From Acanthochromis polyacanthus (lineage: Eukaryota; Chordata; Actinopteri; Pomacentridae), in NCBI RefSeq assembly GCF_021347895.1, contig NC_067130.1, forward strand, positions 31,491,823 to 31,555,822: a stretch of DNA of 64,000 nt, given 5' to 3'. Below are positions 58,341 through 64,000 of this stretch, piece by piece. A program made the translations under genes and the position numbers. Position 1 is the stretch's first letter; every line of letters starts with the position of its first letter. Below the pieces are notes generated by a model that was not told the origin of the DNA, did not search any database, and saw only the letters and a program-made list of their open reading frames with translations.

Positions 58341-59690
58341 TGTGTTGCTTCACAATAAGACTCTAAAGGGCTGCAGAGTTCATTACAGTCACAATATGGA
58401 AGAAGTGGATGAACGCCATGTTGACAGTGTGGGTTTTCTTAACAGTTTGAAAGTTTGAAAACTGTATTCAGATGTAGGTCGATCCTCCGGGGGATAGGGA
58501 GTATTTACAAGGAATTCCTGCAACCAGATAGATGCTAAACAGGTAAAAACAGCTAATGGGTCGTTCCAGAATTGGAGACACTTGGGCTTCAAATTTCTGA
58601 AAAATAAAACCTTTTCATTTACGGTTTTTCTGCTCCATATTTATCAGTAAACAGTAACAAACTACCACAGGCCTGATTGGCTCAGCTTACACATCAATGG
58701 GACCATTTTTATTTGTGTTTTATGTGTAGAATAATCCGGTGCAATATTGTACTTTCCACACTCTACATATTAAGTGTCCATTATTAATGATACTCCGCCG
58801 TTGGATAATAAAGTCGATCTATTTCACCATAAAGTGAAATAGAACTTCTGTACACCACAAAAATAGTGCAATGTGTGTTTTTTTACGCAAGTACTCTTTT
58901 TCACTTTGTATTTTTCTCTGCTGCTTTAACTTTTTCCATATTTCATTTATTTTACTTTATTTTTCTTCTATATAAAGTTGACTTGAGAAAACCCATAAAA
59001 AATTCAAATGTACCTGTATTTTCTGTTATATTTCTATTTTCATCTTGTCGCAATAAGACGATATTTCTGTGTTTGACGTGTCTTTTCGGTGTTTTTTCTA
59101 CTGTTTTCTTACTGTTTTTTCATTTGTATTCAGCTGCTGGTCGTCAGTGAAGCTCATTTGAGCTTAAAACTCTTCCTGAGGTGCAACAAAAGTGGATTTC
59201 TAAATAGCCAACATTGATTAAATATATATTGAGCCTGCAAGAGAGGGAAATAGCAGTTTTAAGTGAATTAACCAATCAGAGGCCTTCATCATTAATGTGC
59301 TCATCTTCCACAGCCAATCAGAACCTCCCATATTCCACACAAACATATTTATACATTTTATTGTGAAATATGTGAGTTTTTATGCATGCAAAGGCAGTAT
59401 TCATGGTGTCAGATGTAGTATTTCTGAATGCAGGATCTAGTATCTATTTAAAGCTTTTACATTTGTGGAGTTTCTCAGAAGAAGACAAAAAATCCTGACT
59501 GTTTTTTTTTTTTACTTGTCGTCTAAACAACTTGACAGGAAACAATGAATTGAGACCAATAACTATTCTGACCAAAGTTATTTGTCACTCGCTTCTTCCT
59601 CTTGTGTCTTTGGCTTCGCTGCAAGGACAAACACTGCCCCCTGGGGACGAGTCTCCTTCCAGTCTCCTCTCACTGGTTTCATTTTTTATT
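58340..59690. other. Unrecognised stretch
   Basis: AT-rich DNA without recognisable genes or repeats apart from T-runs. Confidence 0.45.
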
Positions 59691-59830
59691 TATTTCTCCT
59701 CCTTCTTCTTCTTCTTCTTCTTCACCTTTTCCCTCCTTCTACCCCGGATTTTTTTCTCTCATCTTCTCTTTTGTCTCATCCTCCTTTTCCCACTTCATCT
59801 CCTCTGTCCTCCTTTTTTGTCTCTTTTCCA
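59690..59830. repeat. Pyrimidine-rich tract with (CTT)n
   Basis: (CTT)7 at about 59703-59723 within 140 bases of nearly pure C/T, including TTTTTTTCTCTC and CTCCTTTTCCC. Confidence 0.8.
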
Positions 59831-61070
59831 GCACTGGTTGCCAGGCAGAGAGAGGTAGAAACACAAAGAGAAAGACAGAAAAGAGAGAGAGGAAGATGGG
59901 TTACAGGGTTAAAGAAAAACTACCTGCTGCCTCCGTTCATTTGTACTTCCTCCTCCTTGTTTTTTCCATTTACATGCATGTGTGTGCAAGAAAATGGCAT
60001 TAAAATGATGTAGACTTTTGGTATTTTGAGTATTTAAAAGCAGCCGGACAAACTAAGGTACCAAAACAAGAAGACATGATGAAAGAAAAGGGGCAAAATA
60101 GATTAACAGATCCAGAAACATGCTCCATTTTTGGTGTTTGAAAATACATTCGGCATAAATAATATTGAGAAAAGAAGGTGACATTAAAAGATAGAGAACT
60201 GGAACTCAGGAAAAATGATGATATTCAAAGACAGGGTGAAATATTACAGCTGAAAGGTGCATTTTAGCAAAGAAAACGGGTCAACATGAAGAGTAAAGCA
60301 AAGAATAGCAAAGCACATTTCAAAATAAAAGCACGTTGAAGAAAAAGTCACAGAGGATGGAAAAATAAAATGACCCAAGAAAGAAGAAGAGAACTTAAAG
60401 AGCAGCTAACGAAATGATAAAAATAAGAGAGAGAGACTGAATAGTGCTGTTTATTCTGCTGGATTATGAAAAAAACAATTAAAATTAGAGTGTAATCCAA
60501 AATAAATGAAACGATAATGAAAAAATAGGCACAAAGCAAAGAAACTGAAGCCCTAATAAAAGTTTGTTGAGCAGTTCTAGATAATTAAAGGCATATAAAC
60601 CTAAAGAAATACCAATAAAGCAGCGCTAGCACCATATTTTACAGCATTTCTTTGGTGTTCCTTGTTCTGGTATTGGTTTAAATGGTTTGGTTTATATACT
60701 GGAGCATCATGGAGTGTTCAAGATGCACCTGTATCCTCTGAGCTGACAGGTGTATGTTGGATTTAGTAAAGTAAAAATGCTCTTTGGTGGCTTTTAGCTG
60801 CATTTCTGCAAACCAGGACCTTCACGACACGCTGCATGGACCGAATATGTAGGACTATAGCTGCAGAAAACCAAGAAAATACGTGAGAAGGTGCTAATCT
60901 GTCCTAAACTTAACATTAAAATGTGTTGAACTGTGTAGAAGCAAAGCCTTTATGATGAAATTGTGGCTTTTATGCTTCTTTGTATGCACAGACTGCTTCA
61001 CGACCATCAAAAGCAGTTCAAACTGTGATTTGGATGAGTGTATAAAACCTCAATTTACTGCTATTGTGGA
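59830..61070. other. Unrecognised stretch, A-rich
   Basis: Plus strand is A-rich from 60040 to 60620. Nothing recognised. Confidence 0.45.
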
Positions 61071-61074
61071 GTAA

Positions 61075-61935
61075 ATTACAGTTATTTATGAAAGAAAACA
61101 GTTTTTAAGACTTTCTTTGCAAGACGCCTCCATATGGTTGTCAATCCAAAGGTAGCTCCGCCCTAAAAACCAATGCTTTGTTGTGTATTTTCTATAAATT
61201 GCACCATAATTTATAAAATGAGCACCATATCGTATTGATAAAAGATTAAAATTAGTAAATGAGACTGGGAACATTAGAAAAACAGAGGAAACTGCAGATA
61301 TTTATGAAAGAAAGCAGTTTTTAAGACTTAAAATCTATATTTCCTGCATATAATAATCAGATTGTCAATCAAAAGGTCACCCCGCCCTAAAAAACACCTG
61401 ATTGTTGTGTACTTTTCTTAAAAATGGATCAAAAATTTATGAAATAAGCATCATGTTGTATTGATAACAGCTTGAAACTAGCAAATGGAACCATGAAGTC
61501 ATTAGAAAAACTGAGTAAACTGCAGTTATTTAGGAAAGAAAGCAGTTTGAAAGACTTTTTTTACGACTCCTGCGTATGACAAGAGACTTATCAATCAAAA
61601 TTGTCCCGCCCTAAAAAAAATACATGCTTTGTTGTGTATTTTTTTCTCTAAATGGGAGCATAATTTACAAAATGAGCATCATGTTAGATTGATAAAAGCT
61701 TAAACTAGCAAATGAGACCATGAACTCATAATAAAAACGGAGTAAACTGCAGTTATTTATGAAAGAAAGCAGCTTTTAAGACTTTTTTACGACTCCTGCA
61801 TATGACAAGGGAGCTGTCAATCACAAGGTAGCCCCGCCCTAATAAAATACCAATAAATCGGTCAATAGTGAGCATCATGTTAGATTAATAAAAGCTTTAA
61901 AACTAGCAAATAAGACCATGAACTCATGACAATGA
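61075..61935. repeat. Tandem array, about 225 bp units, four copies
   Basis: GCAGTTATTTATGAAAGAAA starts near 61078, 61294, 61522 and 61749 (216, 228 and 227 bp). Shared strings: GCAGTTTTTAAGACTT, GACTCCTGCATATGACAAG, TCAATCA-AAGGT-GCCCCGCCCTAA and ACAAAATGAGCATCATGTTA. The GCCCCGCCCTAA part keeps a GC-box-like core in each copy. Confidence 0.92.
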
Positions 61936-62159
61936 TGTGAAGAAAGTGGGAGTTTAATCCATTTTTTCCAAGTTATCAATGATGAAAAGTGTTATGTGGA
62001 CGTTTTAGGGGACTAAACAGGAATAGTTCCCATGAAAATGCATTTATTACACATAAATAATCATAAAAAGTGTTTTTAAACAGAATAATTGATGCACGTT
62101 TGTTGCTTTTCCTATTGGACTTCATGATCAACATGAAGGGATGGGAGGTGACTTTGGAT

Positions 62160-62350
62160 GTCTTTTTTTTACAAGCAACAACGGAGAAAATCGGCAGGTA
62201 AGGCAAAAAAGGGGGAGGTGGGGGAGGAGAATCACCCTCACCCGCCTCACCCCCTACACTGCCCTTAAATAAATTCCACTGGCGTCTTGTAAATTTTTAT
62301 TTTTGTGGCGCTGCTGCTGCTTTTTTGGCTGCGGGCCCCATCTGTCGGCC
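62160..62350. other. G-rich and single-copy stretch before the GT microsatellite
   Basis: AAAAAAGGGGGAGGTGGGGG at 62206-62225, followed by a CpG-containing single-copy region. Possibly regulatory. Confidence 0.3.
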
Positions 62351-62374
62351 AGCTGCTAGATGTTTGGGAGGAGG

Positions 62375-62376
<2 letters not shown>

Positions 62377-62459
<83 letters not shown>
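62377..62459. repeat. Perfect (GT)41 microsatellite
   Basis: 83 uninterrupted bases of GT, the longest in the window. Followed 20 bp later by a short CA run. Confidence 0.97.
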
Positions 62460-62461
<2 letters not shown>

Positions 62462-62569
62462 GGGTTAAGGGTAGAAAACACACACACACCAACAACACAC
62501 ACATCCAGGGAGGGATTAAACACTATTGGATGGGAATGTTTGCAGGTTTATGAATATGCATAATGGGCG

Positions 62570-62960
62570 AGAGAGAGGTTTAAATGGGTGGAGGGGAGAG
62601 AAGGGGGGAGGTGGGGGAGGAATGAGGGATGAGCGGGAGGTAGTAGGTGAGGAGGGGATGGAGGATTCGGTGGAGAGGGAGGAAAAAATATGTGGAATCT
62701 GGAGGCGAGGTGTTTGGAAAAGGAAGGAAAAATGATGGAAAATGGTAGAAAAATGAGTGGGAAGGAAGGAAAGAAGGGGAAAATATAGGAAGGAAGGCAC
62801 AAAGAAGGAAAAGGTGATAAAGGAAAGACAAAAGAAGGCAAGGAGGAGTGGATCGGACGACTAGGAGGTGTAAAAAGAGATGGATGCATGGACGGATGGA
62901 TGTGTTTGGGCGTGGTGCCAGTCCCAGGATGAGGGGGGACCTTTGGGCAAGGCATCGGGG
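62570..62960. repeat. G-rich purine tract
   Basis: Nearly 400 bases of A and G on the plus strand (GGAAGGAAAG, GGGGGAGG, AAGGAAGGAA). It contains a clustered G-run segment at 62593-62637. Confidence 0.85.
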
Positions 62961-63039
62961 GGAAAGAAAAACAGATGGTTTGTGAACCTTTTATTAGGCG
63001 TTGTGGTAAAAAAAAAAAATCACCAAAAACACCATTAAT

Positions 63040-63210
63040 CAAGCACGCCCTGGAAACAGCAGCGACTTTCTGTTGCTGTGCAGTTTTGCGGAGGTGCGCT
63101 TTGCTTTTTTCCTTCCTCGGATTTTGTTTAATTTTTTCGACGTCATGTGAAATTCACAAGCTTGTACTGAACAAAACACGATCGTTTTTTGGTTTATTAC
63201 AACTTTGGTA
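63040..63210. promoter_or_regulatory. Possible regulatory island
   Basis: Single-copy CpG-containing DNA (GCGGAGGTGCGCTTTGC near 63089, TTTCGACGTCATGTGAAAT near 63136 with GACGTCA). Weak inference from texture only. Confidence 0.28.
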
Positions 63211-63333
63211 ATTCAGAGGTTTAGTCCCAGACTTCAGTAAAGCTTAAAAAAGAGGAAAATCAACACCTAAAACCAATGAATCATGGATTTCCCATAATGC
63301 AGCTTGGTTTTATCTTCCTAACAGACTGTAGAT

Positions 63334-63707
63334 ATACATCACCGGTCAAAAGTTTGGGGTCATCCAGACAATTTCATGTTTTCTATGAAAACTCACACTT
63401 TTATCCATGTGCTAACATAACTGCACAAGGGTTTTCTAATCATCAATGAGCCTTTCAGCACCATTAGCTAACACAATGTAGCATTAGAACACAGGAGTGA
63501 TGGTTGCTGGAAATGTTCCTCTGTACCTCTATGGAGATATTCCATTAAAAATCAGCTGTTTACAGCTATAATAGTCATTTACCACATTAACAATGTCTAC
63601 ACGACATTTATCACTCATTGATGTTGTCTTCGTTGAAAAAAAATCATGCTTTTCTTTCAAAATAATCGCATTTCTAAGTGACCCCAAACTTTTGAATGAT
63701 CATGTAT
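63334..63707 (+). mobile_element. Tc1-like MITE family M, complete copy
   Basis: About 374 bp. Left end CATCACCGGTCAAAAGTTTG, right end CAAACTTTTGAATGATCATG (reverse complement of the left with some mismatches). The interior matches 34899-35260 almost throughout, for example ACACAGGAGTGATGGTTGCT and TTAGCTAACACAATGTAGCA. Non-coding. Confidence 0.9.
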
Positions 63708-63859
63708 GTATAAAAATGATGGATAGCGAGCGACTCATTCATTTGCAGACTAACAGGACATAATGAGCAAAGGATAGAACCATCTTTTACCTTTTTTGCA
63801 TCATAATTATTCCACATGCTGCATTGTTGTAGTTTTTTTTTCCCAGAGAACATTATTTT

Positions 63860-63975
63860 GCAACGTACTTGTACATTCACATTTGGTAACTCGGTGTATA
63901 TAAGAAGATGCAAGGGAAGAGTGCTTCTGTAAACAAGCTAATCACCAACACTCTGTGGCAATAAAATCTAAAAAT
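63860..63975 (+). other. TATA box and AATAAA signal 75 bp apart
   Basis: TATATAAGAAGATGCAAGGG (63897) is followed by CTCTGTGGCAATAAAATCTA (63952). This spacing is that of an LTR R region or a tiny transcription unit. No LTR partner is visible and the window ends at 64000. Confidence 0.3.
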
Positions 63976-64000
63976 ACCCAGCTTTTTTGTTCATTTTACT

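Noticed and set aside
59532..60013. Three overlapping 108-143 codon plus-strand frames
   Set aside because: Leucine/serine/phenylalanine-rich translations of the pyrimidine tract in all three frames.
62548..63042. 164-codon proline/serine-rich minus-strand frame
   Set aside because: Antisense of the GGGAAGG purine tract; composition alone explains it.

Overview
The window is vertebrate nuclear DNA, almost certainly from a ray-finned (teleost) fish. It has long CA/GT and GATA microsatellites, decayed Tc1/mariner, Tigger and non-LTR elements of fish type, a tRNA-derived SINE and spliced coding exons, and no long open frames. The species cannot be fixed from the sequence.

The only protein-coding gene I can support is the 5' end of tcf4 (the E-protein transcription factor TCF4/E2-2/ITF2), read on the minus strand. 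The start-codon exon lies at 24566-24637 and encodes the N-terminus [20 protein letters not shown] (four more codons follow). The next coding exon is 15351-15423 and starts MFSPPVSSGKNGPTSLGSGH. The exons join in frame, have GT-AG boundaries and carry the LDFS core of activation domain 1. The intron between them is 9142 bp. Positions 1-15350 are the start of the following intron, and the rest of the gene lies beyond the left edge. A CpG-rich block at about 25130-25520 is the likely promoter zone. From about 25.5 kb to the right edge the sequence is tcf4 upstream flank, and I can support no further coding gene there.

Layout: 1-15350 holds irregular tandem repeats and several non-repetitive, homeodomain-site-rich blocks that look like conserved regulatory DNA (0.33-0.80, 5.2-6.1, 7.6-8.4 and 11.5-12.3 kb). 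The intron at 15424-24565 holds an AAGTC-rich array of about 205 bp units, broken by a nested mobile element and SINE. It also holds two 440 bp direct repeats and a 3.6 kb array of 155-190 bp units carrying repeated CAGCTG E-boxes and octamer sites. 25.5-27.9 kb is a diverged two-unit duplication. 27.9-64 kb is upstream DNA with a Tigger relic, three copies of one Tc1-like MITE, a 1.5 kb ATC-rich tract, a 31 bp minisatellite split by a short LINE insertion, a nearly complete Tc1-like element, two MITEs with 9 bp target duplications, further tandem arrays, and candidate regulatory blocks at 51.75-52.33, 57.8-58.3 and 62.2-63.2 kb.

The most interesting observations are the E-box/octamer satellite inside an intron of an E-protein gene, the MITE at 48471-48778 whose pre-insertion site survives in a duplicated copy next door, the perfectly bounded MITE at 46902-47455, and the clean retrotransposition footprint at 40088-40482.
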